Shown here piece after piece: positions 20,437 through 29,908 of a DNA stretch of 47,027 nt. The stretch spans positions 1-47,027 of the forward strand of contig SHVY01000023.1 in assembly GCA_009694045.1 (NCBI GenBank). Direction: 5' to 3'. Each line of letters begins with the position of its first letter. The stretch's first letter is position 1. A model generated the notes under the pieces. It was not told the origin of the DNA. It saw nothing but the letters and a program-made list of their open reading frames with translations, and did no database searches. The DNA comes from Alphaproteobacteria bacterium (GTDB lineage: Bacteria > Pseudomonadota > Alphaproteobacteria > SP197). The position numbers and the translations under genes are program-made.

Positions 20437-20505
20437 CGCGGCGCGTGCTCCCGGCTGGCGACTCGGGGCATAATAGCGCGCAGCCGAACCCGGAGCGAGC
20501 GCCCC

Positions 20506-21507
20506 ATGAGCCCAACCCTGCCCGCGACGATGACCGCGATCGAGATCGCCCGGCCGGGGGGGCCAGACGTCCTGGTGCCCGCCACGCGACCGGTGCCGGC
20601 GCCAGCGGTCGGCGAAGTCCTCCTCAAGGTCGCGGCCGCCGGGGTGAACCGCCCGGACGTGCTACAACGCCAGGGCGGCTACGCCCCGCCCAAGGGGGCC
20701 AGCGATATTCCCGGCCTCGAGGTGGCGGGCGAGGTCGTGGCGCTTGGGCCTGGGGTCGCTGATCTGGCGCTGGGCGATCGGGTCTGCGCCCTGGTCGCCG
20801 GCGGCGGCTACGCCGAATACTGCGTGGTGCCGGTCCCGCAGGCCTTGCCGATGCCGCGGGGCATGGACGCGATTGCGGCCGCCGGCCTGCCGGAGACCTT
20901 CTTCACGGTGTGGACCAACGTCTTCCAGCGCGGCCGGCTGGCACCCGGCGAGCGCTTCCTGGTCCACGGCGGAGCGAGCGGCATCGGCACCACCGCGATC
21001 CAGATCGCCGCTGCGCGCGGCGCCCGGGTGTTTGCCACCGCCGGCACCGACGCCAAATGCCGGACCTGCGAATCCCTGGGGGCCGAACGCGGCATCAACT
21101 ACAAGACCGAGGACTTCGCCGACGTGGTCCTGGCGGCGACCGGGGGCGGCGGGGTGGATGTCATCCTCGACATGGTCGGCGGCAGCTATCTGGCGCGCAA
21201 CCTCAGGGCCATCGCGCTCGAGGGGCGGATCGTGCTGATCGCGTTCCTCGGCGGCAGCAAGACGGACGTGGACCTTACCCCCATCATGATGAAGCGGGCG
21301 ACCCTCACCGGCTCCACCCTGCGGCCTCGCACCGTGGAGCAGAAGGGCGCCATCGCCGCCGAGCTGCGCCGCGAGGTCTGGCCGCTGCTGGACAGCGGCC
21401 GGATCAAGCCGGTGATCCACGCGACCTTTCCGCTCGCCGCCGCCGCCGCCGCCCACCACCTGCTGGATGCCGACACCCACACCGGAAAAATCATCCTTAC
21501 GGTGTAG
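20506..21507 (+). CDS. NAD(P)H-quinone oxidoreductase, zeta-crystallin type
   Basis: 333 aa medium-chain dehydrogenase/reductase. N-terminal GroES-like substrate domain (GEVLLKVAAAGVNRPDVLQR, residues about 37-56), then the Rossmann domain with HGGASGIGTTAIQIA (about residues 150-164) and GGGGVDVILDMVGG. It lacks the zinc-binding cysteines of alcohol dehydrogenases, as expected for the quinone oxidoreductase (PIG3/QOR) group. Uses NADPH to reduce quinones or reactive enones; true substrate unknown. Two ATGs (20506 and 20530) are possible starts. Followed after 94 bp by the TrcR-like gene on the same strand. Confidence 0.9.
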   Translation: MSPTLPATMTAIEIARPGGPDVLVPATRPVPAPAVGEVLLKVAAAGVNRPDVLQRQGGYAPPKGASDIPGLEVAGEVVALGPGVADLALGDRVCALVAGGGYAEYCVVPVPQALPMPRGMDAIAAAGLPETFFTVWTNVFQRGRLAPGERFLVHGGASGIGTTAIQIAAARGARVFATAGTDAKCRTCESLGAERGINYKTEDFADVVLAATGGGGVDVILDMVGGSYLARNLRAIALEGRIVLIAFLGGSKTDVDLTPIMMKRATLTGSTLRPRTVEQKGAIAAELRREVWPLLDSGRIKPVIHATFPLAAAAAAHHLLDADTHTGKIILTV

Positions 21508-21601
21508 CAAATTGGCTGGCATCGGGGCGCCGAATGCCCTACCAGTCCCCGATCGCCCGCGCGGGGACTCGCGGGCGGTTCCATCGTATCGAGGAGGTTT
21601 C

Positions 21602-22165
21602 ATGGCCCATCCGTTGATGCCGTTGGCCACGGCCGTCTGGCTGGTCGAGCACACGGCCCTGACGTTCGAACAGATCGCCGAGTTCTGCGGGCTGCACCCC
21701 TTGCAGGTGCAGGGCATCGCCGACGGCGAGGTCGCGGTCGGCATCGTCGGCCTGGACCCGCTGACCAACGGCCAGCTCGACCCGGGCGAGATCGAGCGTT
21801 GTGTCGCCGACCCCAAGGCGCGGCTCCGGCTGCGCGCGGCGATCGAGCATCTTCCGGGCCGGGTCCGGCGCGGCGGCCGCTACACCCCCATGACCAAGCG
21901 CCAGGACAAGCCCGACGCCATCCTCTTCCTGGTGCGGCGCTATCCCACTTTGGCGGACGCCCAGATCTCCCGCCTGCTCGGCACCACTAAGGCGACCATC
22001 AAGGCGATCCGCGAGGGTACCCACCGGACCAGCTCCAAGCTGTTGCAGCGGGATCCCGTCTCTCTCGGCCTGTGCTCCAACGAGGAGCTGGAGGCCGAGC
22101 TCAGCCGCATCCGCGTACGACCCGGCGCGGCTGCGGCGGCCGCATCCTCCGAGGCCCCCGCGTAG
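21602..22165 (+). CDS. trcR: TrcR-like cell cycle transcriptional regulator (DUF1013)
   Basis: 187 aa. Contains MPLATAVWLVEHTALTFEQI and AEFCGLHPLQVQGIADGE at the N-terminus, GLDPLTNGQLDPGEIERC in the middle, and PMTKRQDKPDAILFLVRRYP with ISRLLGTTKATIKAIREGTH: two predicted helix-turn-helix segments. This matches the DUF1013 family, whose Caulobacter member TrcR acts with the methylation-dependent CcrM/GcrA circuit. The Ala-rich C-terminus is variable. A strong Shine-Dalgarno GAGGAGG precedes the ATG. Assignment of function is by family. Confidence 0.85.
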   Translation: MAHPLMPLATAVWLVEHTALTFEQIAEFCGLHPLQVQGIADGEVAVGIVGLDPLTNGQLDPGEIERCVADPKARLRLRAAIEHLPGRVRRGGRYTPMTKRQDKPDAILFLVRRYPTLADAQISRLLGTTKATIKAIREGTHRTSSKLLQRDPVSLGLCSNEELEAELSRIRVRPGAAAAAASSEAPA

Positions 22166-22171
22166 GGGCCG

Positions 22172-22897
22172 ATGCGCCTCGCCGACTTCAAGGTTCTGAC
22201 CTTCGACTGCTACGGCACCCTGATCGATTGGGAGTCCGGGCTGTGGACGGCGCTGGGTCCGCTGGTCAACGCCGGGCGCCTGACGCTGGAGCGCGAGGTG
22301 GCGCTGGAGGCGTTCTCGAAGGTCGAGGTCGCGCTCGAACGCGACGCGCCGTCGCTGCGCTACAGCGCGCTCCTTGCCACCGCCCATGCCAAGCTGGCGC
22401 AGGAATGGGGCGTACCGATCTTCGCCGAGCTGAACGATCGCTTCGGCGGCTCGGTCCCCGATTGGCCCGCGTTCCCCGATTCCGCCGAGGCGCTGCGCTA
22501 CTTGAAGCGCCATTTCAAGCTGGTGGTGCTGTCCAACGTGCACCGCGACGGGTTCGCCGCCAGCGCGAAGAAACTCGGCGTCACCTTCGACGCGGCCTAC
22601 GTCGCCGAGGACATCGGCTCCTACAAGCCGAGCCAGCGCAACTTCCAGCATATGCTGGACCGCCTCGAGGCCGACTTCGGGGTGCGCAAGGCCGAGATCC
22701 TGCACACCGCCCAGAGCCTGCACCACGACCACGTGCCGGCCGAACGCGCGGGTCTCGCCCGCGCCTGGATCAACCGCCGCCACGGCCGCGAGGGCGGCGG
22801 CGCCACCGCCCCCGTCGCCGATCCCCCCGCCGTCCACTTCGAATTCAAGAGCATGGCCGAGATGGCCGAGGCCCACCGGCAATCCGTCGCCGGCTGA
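22172..22897 (+). CDS. HAD hydrolase, haloacid dehalogenase type II-like
   Basis: 241 aa. HAD motif I FDCYGTLIDWESGL (residues about 10-23) with the nucleophile Asp; motif II VVLSNVHRDGF (about 113-123); motif III Lys in IGSYKPSQRNF; the motif IV region lies near ILHTAQSLHHDHVPAERAGL. The FDCYGTLIDWE start is characteristic of L-2-haloacid dehalogenases and relatives. It begins 6 bp after the trcR-like stop, probably cotranscribed. Whether it truly dehalogenates cannot be told. Confidence 0.87.
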   Translation: MRLADFKVLTFDCYGTLIDWESGLWTALGPLVNAGRLTLEREVALEAFSKVEVALERDAPSLRYSALLATAHAKLAQEWGVPIFAELNDRFGGSVPDWPAFPDSAEALRYLKRHFKLVVLSNVHRDGFAASAKKLGVTFDAAYVAEDIGSYKPSQRNFQHMLDRLEADFGVRKAEILHTAQSLHHDHVPAERAGLARAWINRRHGREGGGATAPVADPPAVHFEFKSMAEMAEAHRQSVAG

Positions 22898-23107
22898 CCC
22901 GCCACCATGTCGTGGGTCGTCGTGGGTCAACGCAAGCTGTCGGGAATGTTTACATGCCGGTTCGCGGCCGCGTCGATAATTTCTCCTAAGTATTTGTTTT
23001 AAGCCACTTTATTGATATGGAACATCACTTGAAAAATCGCTCCTAGGGACATCGGGCACCCCCGTACCGCCAGGGTCAGGGATCGGCCGGAACACAGGAG
23101 CAAGACC

Positions 23108-24204
23108 ATGATTTCACGGATCGACCATTCTCGTATCCTGGCGCCGGCGATCGGCGCGCTGACTCTCATGGCGATCGCGGGTTGGTCCGCGCCCGCTTCG
23201 GCCACGTTGGTGTTGCGTGCCGGTTTCCAGGACGCCGCCCTGTCGATCGATGCGTGCGGCGCTGTCGGAAATGTCTGCTCCGTGCAGACCGACGTGCCGG
23301 CCGGGGCGACGGTGCTTCAGGCCTTCCTCTATGGTGCCAACATCTTCGGCGGTGGCCTTGCCGACCTTACTCTCGCAGGCAACTCGCTACCCGTCGCGGC
23401 CGGCGAGGTCCTCCTGCCCAACACGAATCCGGCGAACCACATCGTTCATGACGTCACCTCGATCGTGAAACCCCTGATCGAGGGTGGCCCCGGTGGGGTT
23501 CAGAGCTTCACGGTCACCGAGGCGTTCGGCATGGATGGCGAAATCCTGGTCGTCGCCTACCGCCATGCGACCACGGTCGGCAGCACCGCGATCATCCTCG
23601 ATGGCGAACTCGCCCTGGCGGGAGACACGACAAAACGCTGAACTTCGCCTCTCCCTACGTCAGCGGCGATCTCATCCTCTCGCTGGGCATCAGTTTCAGC
23701 TTCCAGCCCTCGAGCCAGTTCTCTCTGGTCGATGTCACCTCGAACAGCACGGTCGATCGTCGGCTTACGTCCTGTGCCGGTGGCCAGGATGACGGCGAAG
23801 ACGACAACAGCGCCCTGATCACCGCCGGCGGCATCGGCGACAGCCCGACCAATCCCGACCCCGCTTGCAATGACTCCCCGGGCCCGAGGGTCGACGATGA
23901 ACTCTACAATCTCGCGCTCGGCAACATCGCCAACGCCGCCCCCTTCATCAATCCCAGCGACGATTTCCTGCGCATCGACACCAGCAACCCCAGCAACAAC
24001 GACAGCGTCTTCTTCCTCGGCATCACCAGCACGTTCAAGGTCGGCGATATCGACGGCGAAGTGATCCCCGATGCCTTCGTCGACAATCCGCAACTGCCGC
24101 AGTGCCAGCCGCCCGGACCGGACAATGGCATTCCCGAGCCGGCGACCTTGGGTCTCCTCGGCCTCGGCTTCCTGGGTCTCGCTCTCCGGCGCCGGTTCAT
24201 CTAA
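23108..24204 (+). pseudogene. PEP-CTERM sorted surface protein, frameshifted
   Basis: The first part (23108-23641) has a signal peptide (PAIGALTLMAIAGWSAPASA) and a beta-rich secreted domain up to LALAGDTTKR, then TGA. The next frame continues without gap: TLNFASPYVSGDLILSLGIS and on to a C-terminal sorting signal at 24130-24204, IPEPATLGLLGLGFLG followed by ALRRRF. The break lies in the run GACAAAACG near 23630-23638: one extra A would restore one ORF of about 365 residues. So it is a 1-bp deletion or a sequencing error, not a natural stop. PEP-CTERM proteins are cut by exosortase at the membrane and exported to surface or biofilm matrix. No exosortase gene is in the window. Upstream 22898-23107 is AT-richer and probably holds the promoter; no clear hexamers. 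Confidence 0.85.
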
Positions 24205-24374
24205 GCCTACACCCTGACGTTTCTGACGGACGGCGGCCCTGGTGGCCGCCGTTTTCGTTTCGTCGATCCGGCGCACCCCTCGCTATCCACGTCGATTCCG
24301 AGAGAGTGCCGTGATAGTGGAAGCGCGCCGCAAAGCGGTCGGCGGTTGGAGCAAGTCCTTCATCGACCGAAATA

Positions 24375-24506
24375 CCCCTCCCCTCCCCTACCCCCTCCCG
24401 CATGGGGAGGGGGAGAGAGAAGACGTCCCCTCCCGCAAGGGGAAGGGGACGCACGGGCCCGCTCGGATTTCTCCCCTCCCCTCGCGGGAGGGGCGGGGGC
24501 GGGGGC
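24375..24506. repeat. Cluster of three C/G-rich palindromic repeats
   Basis: Three related palindromes: 24375-24416 (CCCCTCCC arms around GCAT), 24426-24449 (CCCCTCCCGCAAGGGGAAGG) and 24471-24506 (CCCCTCGCGGGAGGGG core). They lie in the 325-bp gap between the PEP-CTERM gene and prpE, which converge. 24205-24374 holds nothing else that I recognise. Related copies are at 34.8, 40.3 and 40.7 kb. Confidence 0.75.
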
Positions 24507-24529
24507 CTCGCGATGACCGTCGGGAAGAA

Positions 24530-26431
24530 TCACCCCTTCCCCGGATACCCCACCGTGGCGAGGCTGGCGGCGATCTCGTCGAGGATGGCGGGGTCGTCGA
24601 TGGTGGCGGGAGTGGTGTAGGGCTTGCCGTCGGCGATCCTGGCCATGGTGCCGCGCAGGATCTTGCCCGACCGGGTCTTCGGCAGCCGGGCAACCACCGT
24701 CGCGGTGCGGAACGAGGCGACGGGCCCGATCTTCTCGCGCACCAGGCCGACGACCTCGCGAGCGATCTCCTCGCTCGCGCGGTTCACGCCGGCCTTCAGC
24801 ACCACGAAGCCGAGCGGCACCTGGCCCTTGAGCGCGTTGGCCACGCCGATCACCGCGCATTCGGCCACGTCGCGGTGGCCGGACAGCACCTCCTCCATCG
24901 CCCCGGTGGACAGGCGATGGCCGGCGACATTGATGATGTCGTCGGTCCGACCCATCACGTAGAGGTAGCCGTCCGCGTCCAGGTACCCGGCGTCCGCCGT
25001 CTTGTAGAAGCCGGGGAAGTCCGCGAGGTACGAGGCCTTGAAGCCCTCGTCGTTGTGCCACAGGGTGGGAAGGCTGCCCGGCGGCAGGGGCAGCTTGACG
25101 ACGATCGAGCCGATCTGGCCGGCGGCCATGTCTTTGCCCTGCTCGTCCACCACCTGGATGCGATAGCCCGGCACCGGCTTGGTCGGCGAGCCGTGCTTGA
25201 CCGGCAACATCCCCAGGCCGACGCAGTTCGCGGCCATCGGCCAGCCGGTCTCGGTCTGCCACCAATGGTCCAACACGGGCCGGTTCAGCACCCGCTCGGC
25301 CCACTGCACCGTGTCCGGGTCGGCCCGTTCGCCGGCCAAGAACAGGGTGCGGAAGCGGGCCAGGTCGTGGCGGCCGATGTGCTCGCCCTTGGGGTCCTCG
25401 CGCTTGAGGGCGCGGAAGGCGGTGGGGGCCGTGAACTGGGCGACCACCCCGTGCTCGGCGATCACCCGCCAAAAGGCCCCCGCGTCCGGCGTGCCAACGG
25501 GCTTGCCCTCGTAGAGGACCGAGGTGCAACCATGGAACAGCGGCGCGTAGACGATGTAGGAATGGCCCACCACCCAGCCCACGTCCGAGGCCGCCCACCA
25601 CGCTTCGCCCGGCTGCACGCCATAGACGTTCGGCATCGACCAGGCGAGCGCCACGAGATGCCCGCCGTTGTCGCGGACCACGCCCTTGGGCACCCCGGTC
25701 GTGCCGGACGTGTAGATGATATAGAGCGGATCGGTCGCCGCGACGGCCACGCATTCGGTCGGTTTGGCGGCGGCCAGCGCGGCGTCCCAATCCACGTCCA
25801 GCCCCGGCGTCATGGCGGCGGCGGCCTGGGGGCGTTGCTTGATCAGGCAGCGCTCGGGCTTCGCGTGGGCCAGGCGGATCGCCTCGTCCAGCAGCGGTTT
25901 GTAGGGGATGACGCGGCCGACCTCGATGCCGCAGCTCGCCGAGACGATGAGCTTCGGCCGCGCGTCGTCCATGCGCTTGGCCAGTTCGGCCGGGGCGAAG
26001 CCGCCGAACACCACCGAATGGATGGCGCCCAGCCGCGCGCAGGCCAGCATGGCGACCGCCGCCTCGGGGATCATCGGCAGGTAGATCAGCACCCGGTCGC
26101 CGCGGCCGACCCCTAGCGCCCGCAGCGCTCCGGCGGCCAGCGCCACGAGATCGCGCAGCTCGCGGTAGGTGTACCGGGCCACCGTTGCCGTGACCGGGCT
26201 GTCGTAGATCAGCGCTACCTGATCCGCCCGCCCGCCGGCCACGTGGCGGTCGAGGGCGTTGTGGCAGGTATTGACCATCCCGCCCACGAACCAGCGGGTG
26301 AAGGGCGGCCGGCTGTCGTCACGCACGATGTCCCAGCGCCGCTCCCAGTCGATCGCCTCCGCCGCCTCGGCCCAGAAGCCGATCGGATCGCCGAGCGAGC
26401 GGCGGTAGACCTCGTCGTAGCGGCTCGCCAT
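24530..26431 (-). CDS. prpE: Propionyl-CoA synthetase (acetyl-CoA synthetase family)
   Basis: 633 aa, the usual PrpE length. Activates propionate (or another short acid) with ATP to the acyl-adenylate and then the CoA thioester. N-terminal ACS domain: YRRSLGDPIGFWAEAAEAID. Core P-loop YIIYTSGTTGVPKGVVRDNG (residues about 230-250), later HWWQTETGWPM, and the hinge/adenylation region YVMGRTDDIINVAGHRLSTG. The C-terminal Lys lies in LPKTRSGKILRG. The ATG at 26431 begins MASRYDEVYRRS, matching PrpE. It is divergent from the EctC-like gene. No methylcitrate or methylmalonyl genes are adjacent. Confidence 0.9.
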   Translation of the reverse strand: MASRYDEVYRRSLGDPIGFWAEAAEAIDWERRWDIVRDDSRPPFTRWFVGGMVNTCHNALDRHVAGGRADQVALIYDSPVTATVARYTYRELRDLVALAAGALRALGVGRGDRVLIYLPMIPEAAVAMLACARLGAIHSVVFGGFAPAELAKRMDDARPKLIVSASCGIEVGRVIPYKPLLDEAIRLAHAKPERCLIKQRPQAAAAMTPGLDVDWDAALAAAKPTECVAVAATDPLYIIYTSGTTGVPKGVVRDNGGHLVALAWSMPNVYGVQPGEAWWAASDVGWVVGHSYIVYAPLFHGCTSVLYEGKPVGTPDAGAFWRVIAEHGVVAQFTAPTAFRALKREDPKGEHIGRHDLARFRTLFLAGERADPDTVQWAERVLNRPVLDHWWQTETGWPMAANCVGLGMLPVKHGSPTKPVPGYRIQVVDEQGKDMAAGQIGSIVVKLPLPPGSLPTLWHNDEGFKASYLADFPGFYKTADAGYLDADGYLYVMGRTDDIINVAGHRLSTGAMEEVLSGHRDVAECAVIGVANALKGQVPLGFVVLKAGVNRASEEIAREVVGLVREKIGPVASFRTATVVARLPKTRSGKILRGTMARIADGKPYTTPATIDDPAILDEIAASLATVGYPGKG

Positions 26432-26497
26432 CGTCCCTTGCTCCCCCTGGTTCGTTGCCCGACTATACAGGCGGTTGCGCAAGGAGGAGGGTTCGCG

Positions 26498-26911
26498 ATG
26501 CTGGTCAAGACCTACAAGGATCTGAAGGCGGCGGGGCGCGAGAAGGTGGTGGCCCAGGGCACCGCGACGACGCTCCGCTTCCTCACCATCGAGGACGGGC
26601 TGGGCTTCACCATGTCCGACGTGCACCTGAAGGCCGGGGCCGAGAACATCCTCTGGTACAAGAACCACTGGGAGGCGAACTACGTCCTCGAAGGCCAGGG
26701 CGAGGTCCGGGACCTGACCACCGGCCAGGTCACGCGGCTGGAGCCGGGCGTCATGTACGTCGTCGGCCCGAAGGACCGCCACAGCATGAAGGCCGTCACC
26801 GACATCCATCTGATCAGCATCTTCAACCCGCCGCTGAAGGGCGACGAGACCCACGATGCCGACGGCGCCTACCCCCCGACCGGCCCCCTGCCCCCGGGCC
26901 CGAAGACGTGA
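26498..26911 (+). CDS. Ectoine synthase-like cupin (orphan EctC)
   Basis: 137 aa, the size of L-ectoine synthase. EctC cyclises N-gamma-acetyl-diaminobutyrate to ectoine in an Fe-dependent cupin barrel. Family features: LLK-like start, then TMSDVHLKAGAENILWYKNH, WEANYVLEGQGEVRDL, EPGVMYVVGPKDRHSMKA and ISIFNPPLKGDETHDADGAY. The three iron ligands known in EctC, Glu of the HWEANY stretch, Tyr of VMYV and His of DRH, are all present. A strong AAGGAGGAGG precedes the ATG. No ectA, ectB, ectD or lysC-type gene is nearby, so this is a solitary EctC; it may act on another substrate or use imported precursor. Confidence 0.85.
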   Translation: MLVKTYKDLKAAGREKVVAQGTATTLRFLTIEDGLGFTMSDVHLKAGAENILWYKNHWEANYVLEGQGEVRDLTTGQVTRLEPGVMYVVGPKDRHSMKAVTDIHLISIFNPPLKGDETHDADGAYPPTGPLPPGPKT

Positions 26912-26967
26912 TACTCCGCGCTTGACGACCCGCCCGCCGCCATCCGACCAAGTGGAGTCGCGCAAGC

Positions 26968-28265
26968 ATGGTTCGACCCGCTCCAGCCAATGAAGTCGAG
27001 CGCCTGGCGGCGCTCACCATGTATCGCGTCCTCGACACGCCGCCCGAGTTCGCGCACGACGCGCTGACCGAGCTCGCCGCCGAGATTTGCGGCTGTCCCG
27101 TGGCGATGATCAGCCTCGTGGACGAACGCCGCCAGTGGTTCAAGTCGAAGTACGGCGTGCCGGCTGACTTCACCGAATGTCCGCGCGAGATGTCGGTCTG
27201 CTCCACCGCCATCTGCGCGAACGATCAGATCTACGTCCCGGACCTGACCAGGGACGAGCGCTTCAAGGCGCTGCCGATCGTCACCGGCGAGCCGTTCATC
27301 CGCTTCTATTGCGGTATGCCGCTGATCAACCGGGCAGGCTTTGCCCTGGGCACCCTGTGCGTCGTGGACTTCAAGCCGAAAGAACTCACCCCCGCCCAGC
27401 GCGAGGCGGTGCGGCGGCTGGCGCAGCAGGCCATGGCGCAGCTCGAGCTGCGGCGTCAACTGCTCGACCGGGGGGAGCTTCTGCAGCAAGTTACCGAGGC
27501 GAGGACCGCCGCCGAAACCGAACGCGAGCGAGCCAATACCCTGCTTCGCAGCGTCATGCCGCACGCGATCGCCGAGGAACTGAAATCGACCGGCCGGGTG
27601 CAGCCCACCTACCATGAACAGGCCACCGTCTTGTTCTCCGACTTCAAGGATTTCACGAGCCTGACCGAAGGGCTGGACCCGGCCCGTCTCGTCGATCAGC
27701 TCAATCAGAACTTCGGGCGATTCGACGAGATCGCCGCGGCGCACCGCCTCGAGACCTTGAAGACGATCGGGGATGCCTACCTCTGCGTCGGCGGCGTGCC
27801 CGAGACCAATCGAAGTCACCCGATCGACGCCTGCCTCGCGGCCCTGGCGATCCAGAAATCCTGGCCGACGGCAACCGCCAACGCGAGCGGCTACGCATGC
27901 GGCCGTGGCACAATCGGATCGGTATCAACACCGGCCCCCTGGTTGCCGGCGTCGTCGGCACGCGGCACTTCACCTACGACGTCTGGGGCAACACGGTGAA
28001 CGCCGCGCAGCGCCTCGAGCAGACGTGCGAGCCCGGCCGCAACATCTCGGCCAGCACGCTGCACCACGTCGGCGCCCTGTTCGTGACGGAACCGCGGGGC
28101 CAGGTGGAGATCAAGCACAAGGGCGCCATCGACATGTACTTCCTCGCCCGCATCAAGCCGGAGTTCGCCACCGACCCCGACGGCAACATCCCCAATGCGG
28201 CCTTCTGGAAGTCCGCCGGCCTCGCGTCGCCAGCCTCGCGTCGCCAATCGGAGGTGCCGTCGTGA
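26968..28265 (+). pseudogene. GAF-domain class III adenylate cyclase, frameshifted
   Basis: An N-terminal GAF sensor (residues about 15-160: DALTELAAEICGCPVAMISL, GMPLINRAGFALGTLCVVDF) is joined by a helix to a class III cyclase domain. Cyclase residues: metal-binding Asp in LFSDFKDFTSL, Lys in LETLKTIGDAYLCVGG, and after the break YDVWGNTVNAAQRLE with the Asp, Asn and Arg used in catalysis. The Lys/Asp pair points to ATP rather than GTP. The frame breaks near 27856-27861: IDACLAALAIQK is followed in the next frame by LADGNRQRERLRMRPWHNRI. One inserted base restores a protein of about 432 residues. All catalytic residues remain, so a sequencing error is possible. The stop overlaps the ligase start. 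Confidence 0.85.
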
Positions 28266-29908
28266 ACAGTGTGGTGCCCGGCGCGAACCCCTACGAAACC
28301 GGGCTGGACGCTTGCGCGGCGAACTACGTGCCGCTGTCGCCCTTGTCGCTGCTGGCGCGGGCGGCGGCGGTCTATCCGGAGCGGGTGGCGTGCATCCACG
28401 GGCCGGTGCGCACCAGCTATCGCGACCTGTTCGCCCGCTGCCGGCGGCTGGCCTCGGCGTTGCGCGCGCGCGGGATTAGGCAGGGCGACACGGTCGCGGT
28501 GATGGCGCCGAACGTGCCGGCGCTGTTGGAGGCGCACTACGGCGTTCCGGCGGCGGGGGCGGTGCTCAACGCCCTCAACGTGCGGCTCGATCCGGCGACG
28601 GTCGCCTTCATCCTCGATCACTCCGAGGCGAAGGTGCTGATCGCCGATCGGACGTTCAGTTCGGTGGTGAAGCCCGCGCTTGCAAGCGCCAAGGTCCGGC
28701 CGCTGGTGATCGACATCGACGATCCCCTCGGGCCGGAGGGCGAACGGCTGGGCGCCATAACCTACGAGGACCTGCTGGCGACGGGCGATCCGGCCGGCCC
28801 ATGGACCATGCCCGACGACGAGTGGCGGGCGATCAGCCTGAACTACACGTCGGGTACGACCGGCAACCCCAAGGGGGTCGTGTACCACCACCGCGGCGCG
28901 TATCTGGAGGCGCTGGGCGGCGCCCTCGCCTGGGGCCTGCGCGATCACCCGGTGTTCCTGTGGACCCTGCCGATGTTCCACTGCAACGGCTGGACGATGC
29001 CCTGGGCCATGAGCGTGGTCGCCGGCACCCATGTCTGCCTGCGCAAGGTGGATCCGGCCCTGGTGTTCGCGACCATCGTCGAACACCGCGTCACCCACAT
29101 GGCCGGCGCGCCGATCGTCCTCAACATGTTGGCGAATGCGCCCGCGGCGGCGAAGCGCACCTTCGACCGGACCATCGAGGTGGCGACCGGCGGCGCCTCG
29201 CCCCCCGCCGCGATCATCGCCGCCATGGCCGCCATGGGCTTCCGCATCACCCACCTCTACGGCCTGACCGAGACCTATGGCCCGGCCACGATCTGCGCCT
29301 GGCAGGAGAAGTGGAACGACCTCGACCCCGCCGGCCGCGCCGCCATGACCGCGCGCCAGGGGGTGCATTACCCGACCCAGGAGGACCTCATGGTCGCCGA
29401 CCCCGCGACCCTGGTACCCGTCCCGTCCGACGGCGCGACGCTCGGCGAGGTCTGCTTACGCGGCAACACGGTGATGAAGGGCTACCTCAAGAATCCCAAG
29501 GCCACCGCCGAGGCGTTCGCGGGCGGCTGGTTCCACACCGGCGACCTCGCGGTCCGCCACGGGGACGGCTACATCGAGGTCAAGGACCGCTCCAAGGACA
29601 TCATCATCTCCGGCGGCGAGAACATCTCGACCATCGAGGTGGAGAGCGCGCTGTACCACCACCCGGCGGTGCTCGAAGCGGCGGTGGTCGCCCGGCCCGA
29701 CGAAAAGTGGGGCGAGACCCCCTGTGCCTTCGTCGCCCTCAAGGACGGGGCGCGCGCCGACGGGGCCGAACTCCAGCGCTTCTGCCGCGAGCGGCTCGCC
29801 CACTTCAAGGTGCCGCGCACGTTCGTGTTCGGTCCCCTGCCGAAGACCTCCACCGGCAAGATCCAGAAGTACGTGCTGCGCGAACGCGCGAAAGGAGTCG
29901 ATCCATGA
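28262..29908 (+). CDS. Acyl-CoA ligase (AMP-binding), paralogue 1
   Basis: 548 aa adenylate-forming enzyme. P-loop NYTSGTTGNPKGVVYHHRGA (residues about 197-216), WTLPMFHCNGWTMPW typical of the medium-chain/aryl acid group that includes DmdB-like ligases, then THLYGLTETYGP, HTGDLAVRHGDGYIEVKDRS, KDIIISGGENISTIEVE and the C-terminal catalytic Lys in LPKTSTGKIQKYVLRERAK. The substrate is unknown. Start GTG at 28262 overlaps the cyclase TGA; GTG at 28271 or 28274 is also possible. Its TGA overlaps the ATG of the next gene. It is strongly similar to the ligase at 31698, including long identical nucleotide stretches around the P-loop and the SGGENIS motif, so one arose by duplication. Confidence 0.92.
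   Translation: MNSVVPGANPYETGLDACAANYVPLSPLSLLARAAAVYPERVACIHGPVRTSYRDLFARCRRLASALRARGIRQGDTVAVMAPNVPALLEAHYGVPAAGAVLNALNVRLDPATVAFILDHSEAKVLIADRTFSSVVKPALASAKVRPLVIDIDDPLGPEGERLGAITYEDLLATGDPAGPWTMPDDEWRAISLNYTSGTTGNPKGVVYHHRGAYLEALGGALAWGLRDHPVFLWTLPMFHCNGWTMPWAMSVVAGTHVCLRKVDPALVFATIVEHRVTHMAGAPIVLNMLANAPAAAKRTFDRTIEVATGGASPPAAIIAAMAAMGFRITHLYGLTETYGPATICAWQEKWNDLDPAGRAAMTARQGVHYPTQEDLMVADPATLVPVPSDGATLGEVCLRGNTVMKGYLKNPKATAEAFAGGWFHTGDLAVRHGDGYIEVKDRSKDIIISGGENISTIEVESALYHHPAVLEAAVVARPDEKWGETPCAFVALKDGARADGAELQRFCRERLAHFKVPRTFVFGPLPKTSTGKIQKYVLRERAKGVDP

Noticed and set aside
23620-23645. Programmed -1 ribosomal frameshift in the PEP-CTERM gene
   Set aside because: The sequence ACAAAAC is not a canonical X-XXY-YYZ slippery heptamer and no obvious downstream pseudoknot is seen; a lost A is simpler.
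28220-28247. 14-bp tandem duplication CCTCGCGTCGCCAG
   Set aside because: A two-copy repeat at the end of the cyclase frame; adds a few codons, too small to interpret.
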